Shown here: positions 53,424 through 62,787 of the stretch, in pieces
How positions within the stretch are numbered: position 1 is the stretch's first letter
How the letters are laid out: each line of letters starts with the position of its first letter
DNA from: SIG307 sp964609025
GTDB lineage: Bacteria > Bacillota > Clostridia > Lachnospirales > Lachnospiraceae
Direction: 5' to 3'
NCBI GenBank assembly: GCA_964609025.1
Contig: CAZSQM010000006.1
Location: forward strand, 45,384-109,383
DNA length: 64,000 bases
Program-made: the position numbers and the translations under genes
The notes under the pieces: generated by a model
Seen by the model: only the letters and a program-made list of their open reading frames with translations
Database searches by the model: none
What the model was told of the DNA's origin: nothing

Positions 53424-53449
53424 GTTTTTCATCCCTTTCTATGTAGCCT

Positions 53450-55153
53450 TTATTCGCCCTGATAGCCGAAGCCTAAAATGGTAAACTTCTTATCCTTTGC
53501 ATCCGCATGGCGGCGAATCTCCACGGTATGCTCCGTATTCTCTTTTCCCCGGTAAACCACCTGCGCATTACAATGATTCCAACCGTTTACATGCGGATCT
53601 GCCGTAAAGGCAAACTCTCCGTCCACATAAATATCTGCCTTTCCGAAAGCGTTATCGCCGGAATCCTTGCTTACCAGAAGAAGGTAAGGGCTCTTAATCT
53701 TTAATACAAAAGGCTCATCACCGGTATCCGCCCCGCACATCCAGTTATTCGGGAACTCCGGCGTCCTGTCCGCGTCGACGTTCATTTCCACATACTGAAT
53801 CTCCGTATCCGTTCCGGTGAATGCTCCGCAGGAAATCTGTGCTTTTGCACAGCCGTCCTTACGGTCCAAAAGACGCACCTGCCGAAACTCCGGCCGATAA
53901 ACCGGCGTTATGTCGGCCAGCGCGATTTCTTCCTTTGTGCCGCTTTTTTCCGCCGCCGCAAAGAGATAATCCAGACTGTCCGCCATAATACGGTGTCCTG
54001 CGTTCGTCGGATGGAACATATCATAGAAAAATCTGTTTTTGGAGATTACCCTGCCCTTCTTTGCCGGAAGATAGAACTGCTCTACCACGGCGTTCTTTAT
54101 GCTTACCATCGGCAGCCCGTAGCGCTCTCCCACCGGCATCAGACGGTCCTGCAGATTCCAGTCGTTTTCGAATACCGCAAACAAAAGAACCACCGCCGGT
54201 TCGTTTTCTGCGGCTAAGATATTGCGCACAAGGCTTTCGTAGCAGTCGCCCTTTGTTTCATCGCCCTCGTCGTTTACCGCAAACTCCACTACAACGATAT
54301 CCGGTGCGGCTCCGCTTCCGAGCACGTCCCGCTCATAACGAATCATCCCAAGCTCCGACGGCGTACCGCCCACACCCGCCTTTATAAAATGCACGTTGTC
54401 GTTTTTCGCAAACCGCTTGCAGAACAAATCATACGCCTGCTTCGCATAACAGGTCTTCTGAATCGGTATCGCACCGGCTCCCTGTGTAATGGAGCCGCCG
54501 ATAAAGGCAATCGTAACATCTTCTCCGGCCTTTGCTTTTTCAATGGCCCTCTTTAAGCGTACATTATTTCCAAGCGAAAGAAACGACTTTTCAATCATGG
54601 CCTTGTACGCCGGGCTGTCAAAATCCACCGGCTCCTCCGGCTCAAACTCCGGTGCCGTATACCCGTCGTTTAAATACAGTCTGACGCTTACCACGGCAAC
54701 TTCGCCGGCTTTTTCAAAGCGAAATGCAAACTGTCCCGGAATATCGTCATCTTCCGACCATGCAATCTCGGATAACAAAATCACATTCTCCGAACCGTTT
54801 GCCGGAAGCTTTCTGCAATACCGCGTACCGCCTCCGTACAAGTCTTTCTTTCCATACATATGAAGCACAAACTCTACCTGCTGTTCCGGATTCTCACAGG
54901 TCACCGAAACCCCGATAGAATGCACTAATTTCTTAAAGCCCTCGGCCGTTTCCAACAGCTTTAACAGCTCTTCCTCCGTAATTTTGCCGACAACTCTTGC
55001 GCTGCTAAGCAATCTTCCGTCATTTAAGTAAATCGGCTGCACGCCGCCTCCGGTCGGTTCTGCGCCTGCTTCCACCGACTTTTCATACAGAACAAAAAAG
55101 CCCGGACGCTTCTTTGTCGGGTCTTTTGGCGCTTTTGGTCCCCCAGTATTCAT
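53450..55153 (-). CDS. SGNH hydrolase without signal peptide
   Basis: A 567-residue paralog of the preceding lipoprotein. Residues 1-180 form a beta-rich N-terminal domain; then follow GGSITQGAG, KAGVGGTPSELG, FAVNDEGDE and DMFHPTNAGH, with the same C-terminal beta domain. No signal peptide or lipobox is seen, so it is probably cytoplasmic. An esterase on glycans or oligosaccharides taken up by the cell is possible. GAAAGGAG precedes ATG 55153; 25 extra frame codons upstream are unlikely. It lies 26 bases upstream of the lipoprotein gene, in one operon. Confidence 0.85.
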   Translation of the reverse strand: MNTGGPKAPKDPTKKRPGFFVLYEKSVEAGAEPTGGGVQPIYLNDGRLLSSARVVGKITEEELLKLLETAEGFKKLVHSIGVSVTCENPEQQVEFVLHMYGKKDLYGGGTRYCRKLPANGSENVILLSEIAWSEDDDIPGQFAFRFEKAGEVAVVSVRLYLNDGYTAPEFEPEEPVDFDSPAYKAMIEKSFLSLGNNVRLKRAIEKAKAGEDVTIAFIGGSITQGAGAIPIQKTCYAKQAYDLFCKRFAKNDNVHFIKAGVGGTPSELGMIRYERDVLGSGAAPDIVVVEFAVNDEGDETKGDCYESLVRNILAAENEPAVVLLFAVFENDWNLQDRLMPVGERYGLPMVSIKNAVVEQFYLPAKKGRVISKNRFFYDMFHPTNAGHRIMADSLDYLFAAAEKSGTKEEIALADITPVYRPEFRQVRLLDRKDGCAKAQISCGAFTGTDTEIQYVEMNVDADRTPEFPNNWMCGADTGDEPFVLKIKSPYLLLVSKDSGDNAFGKADIYVDGEFAFTADPHVNGWNHCNAQVVYRGKENTEHTVEIRRHADAKDKKFTILGFGYQGE

Positions 55154-55267
55154 CCTGTCGCTCCTTTCCTCGGAAAGCCCCTCCATACCCTTCGCATGGA
55201 GAAATTTTCCGCTCTTTTTACTATACACTATTACCGGAAAAATTTCAATTCCAAAAGCGCCGAAACC

Positions 55268-56149
55268 CTAATTTAGTTTCCCGTAACGTACCTGTACTAC
55301 GATTTGTTCGATTCCGTGCCTTTTGCAGCACTCCTCCGCTTTTTCCAGCAAACGCTCCTGCCCTTCGGCAGAACACTCGCCGGATACCAGGAAAAACAGT
55401 TCCGCGTTTTTGTCCTCTCCGTCCATACTAAACAGCCGCAGATTCTCAAGAGTGCCCGACGGCGCACATTCCGCCAGTTCCTCTTTTAACAGACGATACT
55501 CTGCCTCCCGTAACGGCGAGCGCACGGTCAGCACCGCAAAAATTCGTTTCAGGTTCTTCGCAACCCCGCAGAAAATAACGATAGTCATTCCGATGGACAG
55601 CAACGAATCCAGGACCGGTAATTCAAAAAAGCACATCACGATTCCGACAATAAGCACCGCCACCCAGGTCAGTACATCTTCCAACATATGCACGCTGATT
55701 GTCTTTTCATTGATATTGCTTCCTTTTGCGGTCAGAAGCATTGCCGCACCGTTCAATAAAATCCCGAATACCGCAAATACAAACATCCCGGCACCGTTGA
55801 TTTCTTTCGGGCAGAAGAACCGCTGTATACAGGTCACGATAATGATTACGCCTCCTGCTAACAAGATAAGATTATTCAGCAGTCCCGCGATAACCGAAAA
55901 CCTCCGATAACCAAACTGATATCTCTCATTCGGCGGCTTTTTCGAAAGCTTTTCCATTCTCCACGCCATACCGAGCGCGATGCAGTCGCCGAAATCGTGA
56001 ATGGCGTCGGAAAAGATTGTTACACTGCCCGTTACAATGCTTCCCCATACTTCAATAAACGCAAAAAACAAATTCAAAAGAAAGGCAAGCAAAATCCTGT
56101 TTTCGGATTTTTTTACGCATACCCGACACCCAACAGTATTTTTGTTCAT
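55268..56149 (-). CDS. Cation diffusion facilitator transporter
   Basis: A 293-residue CDF protein with about six membrane segments: LLAFLLNLFFAFIEVWGSIVTGSVTIFSDAIHDFGDCIALGMAW (metal-site HD and D), ERYQFGYRRFSVIAGLLNNLILL, ISVHMLEDVLTWVAVLIVGIVMCF (second HD-type site altered to LED). A cytoplasmic C-terminal domain follows. Exports Zn2+ or a similar metal. The ATG directly follows the T run of a strong hairpin, and no ribosome binding site is visible. Confidence 0.85.
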   Translation of the reverse strand: MNKNTVGCRVCVKKSENRILLAFLLNLFFAFIEVWGSIVTGSVTIFSDAIHDFGDCIALGMAWRMEKLSKKPPNERYQFGYRRFSVIAGLLNNLILLAGGVIIIVTCIQRFFCPKEINGAGMFVFAVFGILLNGAAMLLTAKGSNINEKTISVHMLEDVLTWVAVLIVGIVMCFFELPVLDSLLSIGMTIVIFCGVAKNLKRIFAVLTVRSPLREAEYRLLKEELAECAPSGTLENLRLFSMDGEDKNAELFFLVSGECSAEGQERLLEKAEECCKRHGIEQIVVQVRYGKLN

Positions 56150-56206
56150 AAAAAGGGACCGTCCTCTGGCTACACTCTGTTACAGTGTATTCCGTCCGAC
56201 GGTCCC
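56150..56206 (-). terminator. Hairpin and T run abutting the CDF start codon
   Basis: GGGACCGTC (56155-56163) and GACGGTCCC (56198-56206) form a perfect 9-base stem. Inside is ACACT/AGTGT. On the minus strand the stem is followed by TTTTT and then immediately ATG. It either ends the CAP gene transcript or acts as an attenuator for the transporter. Confidence 0.7.
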
Positions 56207-56318
56207 GGTACTTTGTTTCCCTTTCCCTATTTTCGATTACTTCATTCGCCCGGCATGACAAACCTCATCCATACAATTATGAACGTTTCCGCCTGTCCGC
56301 ATTTTTAGCACCCGGAGC

Positions 56319-57116
56319 TTAATTCGTAAACAGCTGGGTGAAATAGTTCACGCCTCTTGCATTCTGCTGATAGCCTACACCCAGCTTCGTAAACTGTGCA
56401 TTTAAAATATTCGCACGGTGTCCTGCGGAATTCATCCACGCCGTTACTACCTCCTCCGGAGATTTTTGTCCCCATGCGATATTCTCGCCGGCATAACGAT
56501 AAGAAATGCCGAAGTCCTTCAACGCGGTCGTAAAATGTCTTCCGTCCGGGCGAGTGTGAGAAAAGGACTTCTCAATCTCAAATGCGCGCGTCTGCGCCGC
56601 CTTGCTTAATTCCGCAGAATACTCTACCGGAGCCAAGCCCGCTTCCGCACGATGCCGATTCACCAGCTCCGTAATACGAAGTCCGTATACATAGGCCTGA
56701 TCCTGTACTTCCGGCTCTTCTTCCGGTACTTCCGGTACGTCCGGTATTACCGGTACGTCTGCATCCGGTGTTCCCGGCTGTTCCGGCAACTCCTCGCCCG
56801 GTTCTTCCGGCAGTTCCACGTCCGGTTCTTCCGGCTGTCCCGGTAACTCTTCGCCCGGTTCTTCCGGCTGTCCCGGTATGTTTTCCTCCGGCTGCCCCGG
56901 TAACTCCGGTGCCACACCGCAGCCAATCTGAGAAAGCAACTCCCAAATCCGGTCGCATTCTATGTTCACGTGTTCCAGCTTCCCTTTCCACTGCTCCGCC
57001 GTTTCGCAGTCAATCCTGCTCACATATACCGGCAGTACCGCACCCTGTGCCTCCTGCACTCCTCCTGTTGTAACCAATAACGCTGCCGCTATTGCACATA
57101 CGCTTCCTTTCATCAT
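56319..57116 (-). CDS. Secreted CAP (SCP/PR1) domain protein
   Basis: A 265-residue protein with signal peptide (VCAIAAALLVTTGGVQEAQGA). Then comes a Pro/Glu-rich region of imperfect ELPGQPEEP-type repeats (about 75-140). A CAP domain follows: ITELVNRHRAEAGLAPVEYSAELSKAAQTRAFEI, FSHTRPDGRHF, GENIAWGQKSPEEVVTAWMNSAGHRANIL. Such proteins are common in Clostridia; the role is uncertain. AAAGGAG upstream of the double ATG. Confidence 0.88.
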   Translation of the reverse strand: MMKGSVCAIAAALLVTTGGVQEAQGAVLPVYVSRIDCETAEQWKGKLEHVNIECDRIWELLSQIGCGVAPELPGQPEENIPGQPEEPGEELPGQPEEPDVELPEEPGEELPEQPGTPDADVPVIPDVPEVPEEEPEVQDQAYVYGLRITELVNRHRAEAGLAPVEYSAELSKAAQTRAFEIEKSFSHTRPDGRHFTTALKDFGISYRYAGENIAWGQKSPEEVVTAWMNSAGHRANILNAQFTKLGVGYQQNARGVNYFTQLFTN

Positions 57117-57227
57117 AAGTTACTCCTTTCTTTGCTTCCTTCCAGTTGCTTCATTCCCCTCGGTTACGGGGCCCCCGTTACACCGTAATCCTAACACAGC
57201 TTCCCGAAAAGGTACATAGTAGAACAA

Positions 57228-57260
57228 AGGAAAACGGCACAGATTTTTCCTGTGCCGTTT
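57228..57260 (-). terminator. Terminator of the transglutaminase operon
   Basis: AAACGGCACAG (57232-57242) pairs with CTGTGCCGTTT (57250-57260); loop ATTTTTC; T's follow on the minus strand. It lies just after the transglutaminase stop. Confidence 0.8.
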
Positions 57261-57278
57261 CACACATACGTTTCCCAA

Positions 57279-60005
57279 TCATCGATACGTTTCTTTTTCA
57301 TACAGCACCTTTCGGTATATCTGCCGGCAAAACGTCACTTCTTCCTCCGTAAACTCGTTCAGGGAAAATGCCGCTGCCTTGGCGAGCTGCATATAACGGT
57401 TCTTTTCATTCTCCGTAAGCCCTTTGCACTGCTTTCTTAATACTTCCTCATATTCTTCGTCCCAGACAAACCTCTTTCTTATTTTCCCTTTGGCACGAAG
57501 CTTCCGGTAAAGCCTCCGATTTAAAAACTTAATCTTCTGCCTGTTTCCTCTCCGCTTCATCCCTTTGCGAAGCCGGCGTTCATCCGCAGTCTGCTTCATT
57601 CTCCGGCCCGCCCGGAAAATCGGCATAATGACACATGACAAAAGACTCAGTCCGGCGAAAACAAAAATAAGCACTACCGGATTTGCTTCTAAATTCCTCT
57701 TTTTTTCCGCTTTGTCTGTCCCGGTTTTCCCCGTACCTCCCGAATCCTCCTTTTGTTCCGTATCACTGTTTTGCACCCCGGTATCGTCAGGTGGCGGTGG
57801 TACCGGCTGGCTTCCCTCCGAATCAGGCGTAGCGGTAGGTTCCGGTGTTACCGCAGGTTTTACCGTTGTCCCCTCTTCGCTGGGCTTTTGCGTCGGTGTA
57901 CCCTCCGGCGCCGAATGCAGTATCATTTCCGATTCAGGCACAACACTGTACCCTTTTGTTACCTCCACCGGAATCCAGCCAAATCCCTCCAGATAAATTT
58001 CCACCCAGGCATGACCGTTACTGTCGAGAACGGAAACTTCATACTTCCCTGTGAGCTCGTCCTGCACAAAATCTCCTGCCACATAGCCCGATACATACCT
58101 TGCCGGTACCCCAAGCTCCCGCAAAATCATCACCGACGCACTGGCATAATGCATACAGTAGCCTTCGCGACAGGTTCCCAGAAAGTATTCAACCGGGTCA
58201 CTCCCTTCCGGAAGCTCCGGCAGTTCCAGATTGTAGGATGTATTTTCCCGCATCCAGTCCGCAACCAGATAGGCAAGATTTAAACGGGTCAGGTTTACGG
58301 ATTCTCCGCTCTCTACACGAAAAAAACTCTTTTTCGTGGACCTGATTTCCTCCGCTACCCTCTTTACCTGCTCCATCCCCTCCGGTACCTCTAAATAACG
58401 CTCCGTGACATAGGATTCGTACCAATCCTCCCATACCTTCCTTGTTTCCGTGGTCTTTCCGGCATATGTTTTTTCAAACAATACCTTCGTAAGCTCGTTT
58501 ACATTATAATTCCAAACCGAAAATGCTACCTCCGTCAGGCTTTTTTCCTTGATGTACCGACTATCTCCCTCTGCCCGGATTTCCGCGCTTTCCGGCTTTG
58601 AAAAATACGGCAGATAGGCTTTTCTCATATTTTCCTGTACATAATACAGCCATCCTCCGATACTCCGGTTCATAACCTCCGGCAAAGATGACTTACCGTA
58701 AAATTCCGCAATACGTCCTGCCCCAAGAGAAACCAGTTCTCCGGCAAGCTCCTCCGGGTCAAATCCTGCGTTCTCTGCCGCTTTTTCAAAAGCATCCACA
58801 TCCGTACTCCACACACCGTTACGATATTCATCCGTATAAAAGCCCACCAGATAAATCCCAAGGTCCGGTTTGCTCTCCAGTTCCACTTTTAATACCGTTT
58901 CTTCCTCATACTCCGGCTTACTGTTATCCAGACGGGCATGATTCGATTCCGGCTCATCTTTTGCCTTAATGTTGTTCTTCTTTAAGAACTCATTGACTGC
59001 CTTTTCCACGGACTCTGCCACATTAATCTCCTGCCAGCCGCTCCAGTCTGCCATTGCATTCCCGATTTCCCGCTGCCTCTGCTTTACCTTCTGTCTGCCG
59101 TTCTCCACTGCCCCGGCCGCGGAAACCGCTCCCGCAAACCTTACTGCCATGCAAAGTACCAAAACATAGATACCTGCCGGTATCCAGGATACACAGCCGG
59201 AGAGTCTGCCTCTCCATCCGCCTTTTTCCTGTCCGTACGACGCGGCTTTAAACTCCGGATTTCGAAAGCCTGTCCCTTTGGTAAGCAGCACTCCGGCAGC
59301 CATTATGAGCAGGCTGAGTCCCGTAGGAGCTTCTCCGACCAGCAATTCCGCTGTCAGTACAAAAAGAGGAGCTAACACCGGTGTCATGGAACGCTTTCTA
59401 AACCGCGCCCACCATACAAACAAAAAGCAAAGTACCGTAAACGAAAAACTTAGTGCGGTTTCAATTTCATTAAAATCTCCCACCGGACACCGAAATTTCG
59501 TCCCATAATAAGCGTTCCAGCGGTTTAGATAAATCGTTCCTATTGCCTGCAGCCCGGCAATAATCTGCGCCCCCTTTGCCGTCCGCAGTACATAAAGCGC
59601 AAAACCGAGACTACCTGCCACACCGATACCAAGACGTACTCCGGTTTGAACCCGCGCGTCTTTCCCCCACCATGTCTCTTTCTCAGGCCGCCTTTCGCTG
59701 TCTGCCCCTGTCCTTTTGCCGGACCGCACTTTTCCTTCAAACCACCCAAGGAAAAGAGAGGTCCCGTCCGTCAGCGCGCACACAAGTATCGTTACAAAAA
59801 ATAATCGAAGCAGCATACCCGCCATTTCTATATCCCATTGAAACACACTGCGAAGCATTCCGGCTGCCGACCCGAAAAACAAAAGGGTACACAGCACAAA
59901 TAAGGAACACTCTCCCGTCGGAGAACCCCCCGTTCCAAAAAAAGACGTATGAAATTGTCCTGCTCCGACGGATTCCCTCCATCGTACCTTACGCTTTCTT
60001 TTCAT
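57279..60005 (-). CDS. Transglutaminase-like membrane protein (TgpA type)
   Basis: A 908-residue protein. The N-terminal third has about seven membrane segments. A transglutaminase core follows at about residues 590-690: TCREGYCMHYASASVMILRELGVPARYVSGYVAGDF (catalytic Cys), NGHAWVEIYLEGFGWIPVEVTKGY (His, with Glu where Asp is usual). Then a Pro/Thr-rich linker, one more membrane segment (PVVLIFVFAGLSLLSCVIMPIF) and a basic cytoplasmic tail. It forms a set with DUF58 and MoxR genes, as in many bacteria; a role in cell-surface protein processing is inferred. Start ATG behind GAGGAAA. Confidence 0.9.
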   Translation of the reverse strand: MKRKRKVRWRESVGAGQFHTSFFGTGGSPTGECSLFVLCTLLFFGSAAGMLRSVFQWDIEMAGMLLRLFFVTILVCALTDGTSLFLGWFEGKVRSGKRTGADSERRPEKETWWGKDARVQTGVRLGIGVAGSLGFALYVLRTAKGAQIIAGLQAIGTIYLNRWNAYYGTKFRCPVGDFNEIETALSFSFTVLCFLFVWWARFRKRSMTPVLAPLFVLTAELLVGEAPTGLSLLIMAAGVLLTKGTGFRNPEFKAASYGQEKGGWRGRLSGCVSWIPAGIYVLVLCMAVRFAGAVSAAGAVENGRQKVKQRQREIGNAMADWSGWQEINVAESVEKAVNEFLKKNNIKAKDEPESNHARLDNSKPEYEEETVLKVELESKPDLGIYLVGFYTDEYRNGVWSTDVDAFEKAAENAGFDPEELAGELVSLGAGRIAEFYGKSSLPEVMNRSIGGWLYYVQENMRKAYLPYFSKPESAEIRAEGDSRYIKEKSLTEVAFSVWNYNVNELTKVLFEKTYAGKTTETRKVWEDWYESYVTERYLEVPEGMEQVKRVAEEIRSTKKSFFRVESGESVNLTRLNLAYLVADWMRENTSYNLELPELPEGSDPVEYFLGTCREGYCMHYASASVMILRELGVPARYVSGYVAGDFVQDELTGKYEVSVLDSNGHAWVEIYLEGFGWIPVEVTKGYSVVPESEMILHSAPEGTPTQKPSEEGTTVKPAVTPEPTATPDSEGSQPVPPPPDDTGVQNSDTEQKEDSGGTGKTGTDKAEKKRNLEANPVVLIFVFAGLSLLSCVIMPIFRAGRRMKQTADERRLRKGMKRRGNRQKIKFLNRRLYRKLRAKGKIRKRFVWDEEYEEVLRKQCKGLTENEKNRYMQLAKAAAFSLNEFTEEEVTFCRQIYRKVLYEKETYR

Positions 60006-60023
60006 TGTTTCCTCTACCCGTTT

Positions 60024-61124
60024 CTATAATACAAGCTCTATCTGTGCCAACGATTGTTCCGTTTCCTTTGCCGAAAGCTCCGCAAGTATCTCGTCTTCCT
60101 TCTTTAACACAAGCTTTTCATTCAAAGACAGCGCCCACACATAAGGCTCCATCCGGTATTTCTCCCGATAGCGAGGCTTCAACGCTTCTTTCGGCCTTTT
60201 CCAACGAATCCGCATCAGCATCCCAAGGAAAACAAATAAACTTTCCTCATTATCCACACGAATCCTTACAATGTCCTGCTCCGCTTCATCGTACCACACT
60301 ACATAATGCGGACACCCCGCATCCATAACGGAGAAGGAAAGACTTGCTGCCTCTTCTAAAAAAGGAATGACTTCTTGCTGCTTCTTTTTGTGCCTTTTCG
60401 GGCAATACTCCAAAAAAAGAATCACCGGACAAGCCTTCGGAAGAGAGTTTTCTTTTACCATAATGTCGTCCTGCTTTGCCGTCAGCTTCCAGTGAATATT
60501 TTGCAGACGGTCGCCCTTTCGGTATTCCCGCACCTGAAAAATCTCGCTGTTATCATGCCCCGGCACATGCTCGTCATAGACATCCGCCTCTCCGTAGAAA
60601 TTTCGTACCGCAAGGCTAAGACGCACCGGTATCTCATAGAGCTTTGGCAATACCTGTATCTGCGTTTGGTTTTTCCCGCGAATGTTCCCGTAAAACAGTC
60701 CGGTCACATCATATACCCGCAGTTTTTTCAGGCACAAACGATACGTCCCCATACCGTCAAAGGAAATCATCCGCAGAAAAACTCCCTCTCCCCGCGGAAT
60801 TTCCGAAAAACGCATCCATTGCCTTTTCTTTTTTCCGGTACACAAATCCTCCGTCACAAGCAAAGCTTTCATCCGCGCCATCGGTAAAAAGCCTTTATTT
60901 GTAATGACCGTTTTTACCAGGCTCTCCTTCCCCGGCTCGGCAATTCCTACCGGAATCTCTATTGTTCCCCGGATGGTAAACTTCCGAAACCACACAAAAA
61001 AGAAGGACAGCACAAAAAGTGCCACCTGCAAATACAAAAGTAACATCAGTTCCGTATTTTCATACATCATCGCAAGATATCCGGTTGCGAGAATACTTCC
61101 TCCTAAAATGATGAAACTACACAC
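60024..61124 (-). CDS. DUF58 domain protein
   Basis: A protein of about 366 residues with two N-terminal membrane segments. The DUF58 signature is SEIFQVREYRKGDRLQNIHWKLTAKQDDIMVKEN, and a vWA-like fold is expected to follow. The frame opens at ATG 61133, but AAGAAGG directly abuts that ATG; GTG 61124, nine bases away, is preferred. Either way it overlaps the moxR end. The transglutaminase gene follows after 18 bases. Confidence 0.88.
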   Translation of the reverse strand: MCSFIILGGSILATGYLAMMYENTELMLLLYLQVALFVLSFFFVWFRKFTIRGTIEIPVGIAEPGKESLVKTVITNKGFLPMARMKALLVTEDLCTGKKKRQWMRFSEIPRGEGVFLRMISFDGMGTYRLCLKKLRVYDVTGLFYGNIRGKNQTQIQVLPKLYEIPVRLSLAVRNFYGEADVYDEHVPGHDNSEIFQVREYRKGDRLQNIHWKLTAKQDDIMVKENSLPKACPVILFLEYCPKRHKKKQQEVIPFLEEAASLSFSVMDAGCPHYVVWYDEAEQDIVRIRVDNEESLFVFLGMLMRIRWKRPKEALKPRYREKYRMEPYVWALSLNEKLVLKKEDEILAELSAKETEQSLAQIELVL

Positions 61125-62145
61125 GATACTCATCCTTCTTCATGTAAGATGCCGGCTGCTTTGTCTGTGCCACTATTTCTTCCAACACGCCCGCTTCCGT
61201 GACGTGCGCCACTCTTGCTTTGGTATTTAACACGATACGGTGCTTCGCCACATCCTGAAAAATGCAAACCACGTCCTCCGGCAGTACATAATCCCTGCCT
61301 TCCAGATACGCCCACGCCTTTGCCATTCGAACGGTAGCAATGGAACCGCGCGGACTCAATCCCAGATCAATATAAGCATGCTCTCTGGTACTTTTTGACA
61401 AAAGCGCCACATAAGAATACAAAGCGTCGCTTACCTGCACCGCATCCACCTGCTCCTTCATCCGCACCAGCTGCTCTTTACTCAGCACCTGGTTCACTGC
61501 TTTCTCGGCAGCACCGCTCTTTCCTTTTAAAATCTCAACTTCATCCTTAAGCTCCGGATACCCCATACTCATACAAATCATAAAGCGGTCTAACTGCGAC
61601 TCCGGCAAAAGCTGGGTGCCGGAGCTTCCCTTCGGGTTCTGGGTTGCCATGACAACAAACGGGTCCGGCACCTTTCTGCTCTCTCCGTCTACCGTCACCT
61701 TTCCCTCTTCCATTACCTCTAAAAGCGCCGACTGGGTCTTCGGCGACGTCCGGTTGATTTCATCCGCCAGAAACATATTGCACATAATCGCCCCGGGATA
61801 ATACACAAACCGCCCCGTTTCCTTTTGATACATATTAAAGCCTAAAATATCCGCCGGCATCACATCCGGGGTAAACTGCATCCGGTGGGTTTCAAGGGAA
61901 AGTACCTTTGCAAACGACACCACAAGGGTCGTTTTACCTACCCCCGGCACATCCTCAATCAAAATATGACCGCCTGCCAAAATGGTGGCAAATGCCTTTC
62001 TGATACAGTCATCCTTCCCCGTCACTGCCTTCTTCACTTCACTTATCACGCTGTGAACCGCGGCATTGATACCAACGCCGCTTCCGCACTTCCCGCAGAA
62101 ACACTCTCCCGGTAACAATTGATTTCCGCACTTTTTACAAATCAT
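61117..62145 (-). CDS. MoxR-type AAA+ ATPase with zinc ribbon
   Basis: A 342-residue protein. Residues 1-22 form a zinc ribbon (CKKCGNQLLPGECFCGKCG). Then comes the MoxR ATPase: GHILIEDVPGVGKTTLVVSFAKVL (Walker A), FTPDVMPADILGFNMYQ, CNMFLADEINRTSPKTQSALLEVMEEG (Walker B), VMATQNPKGSSGTQLLPESQLDRFM (sensor 1 and arginine finger region) and LGLSPRGSIATVRMAKAWA. MoxR proteins act as chaperones for vWA partners; here the DUF58 protein is the natural partner. First of the MoxR-DUF58-transglutaminase genes. Confidence 0.93.
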   Translation of the reverse strand: MICKKCGNQLLPGECFCGKCGSGVGINAAVHSVISEVKKAVTGKDDCIRKAFATILAGGHILIEDVPGVGKTTLVVSFAKVLSLETHRMQFTPDVMPADILGFNMYQKETGRFVYYPGAIMCNMFLADEINRTSPKTQSALLEVMEEGKVTVDGESRKVPDPFVVMATQNPKGSSGTQLLPESQLDRFMICMSMGYPELKDEVEILKGKSGAAEKAVNQVLSKEQLVRMKEQVDAVQVSDALYSYVALLSKSTREHAYIDLGLSPRGSIATVRMAKAWAYLEGRDYVLPEDVVCIFQDVAKHRIVLNTKARVAHVTEAGVLEEIVAQTKQPASYMKKDEYRV

Positions 62146-62325
62146 GGTAGTATTCCCTTCTATCTCTTCTTTTATTTCTGCTCTTATTTCTTCTTCCGGT
62201 ATCTTTCCCAGTATAGCTGTTTCTTAATAACCGGACTTTTATTACTTACCTCTTTACCTGCCTCTTATCTTGTTGCTTATCTCTTATCCTTCCTCTTTCC
62301 TTGTCTCTTATATTTCAAGGCTTCC

Positions 62326-62787
62326 TTATGGCTCTCTTTCCGTTAACTCCTTTAAAAGTGCCTGGCACCCGCGAAGCACATCCCGGTACGTAGTCGCAAA
62401 ATCTCCGGTATACCACGGGTCTGCCACATCACCGCCGTCTCCCGCAAAGGAAAGCAGCTTATAAATCTTCCCTTCCGGGTCGCCCTCCGCAATGCGGTTC
62501 ATATTGCGGATATTGGCGGTATCCATGCCAATCAGATAATCATAATACGCATAATCCGCCTTGGTCATCTGCACCGCCCGGTGCGGCACCACCGGTATGC
62601 CCCTGTACTTAAGCTCATTCACCGTCCCGTAATGCGGCGAATTGCCAATCTCCTCGCGGCTGGTCGCCGCAGACTCTATCTCAAATAAATGGTCCAGGTG
62701 AGCCTCCTTCACTAAGTGAGTCATGACGCTCTGCGCCATTGTGGAACGGCAGATATTGCCGTGGCAGATAAAAAGTACTTTTATCAT
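62326..62787 (-). CDS. Low-molecular-weight protein tyrosine phosphatase
   Basis: A 153-residue phosphatase. The P-loop is LFICHGNICRSTMAQSV (CX5R with nucleophile Cys). The general acid Asp lies in VADPWYTGDFATTYRDV. It may act on tyrosine-phosphorylated proteins. A cognate tyrosine kinase is not seen nearby. It ends 180 bases upstream of moxR with a purine-rich spacer and no clear terminator, so co-transcription is possible. Confidence 0.94.
   Translation of the reverse strand: MIKVLFICHGNICRSTMAQSVMTHLVKEAHLDHLFEIESAATSREEIGNSPHYGTVNELKYRGIPVVPHRAVQMTKADYAYYDYLIGMDTANIRNMNRIAEGDPEGKIYKLLSFAGDGGDVADPWYTGDFATTYRDVLRGCQALLKELTEREP

Noticed and set aside
56150..56206. NiCo (czcD) riboswitch before the CDF gene
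   Set aside because: The leader is a single long hairpin; the four-way junction and conserved joining sequences were not found by eye.
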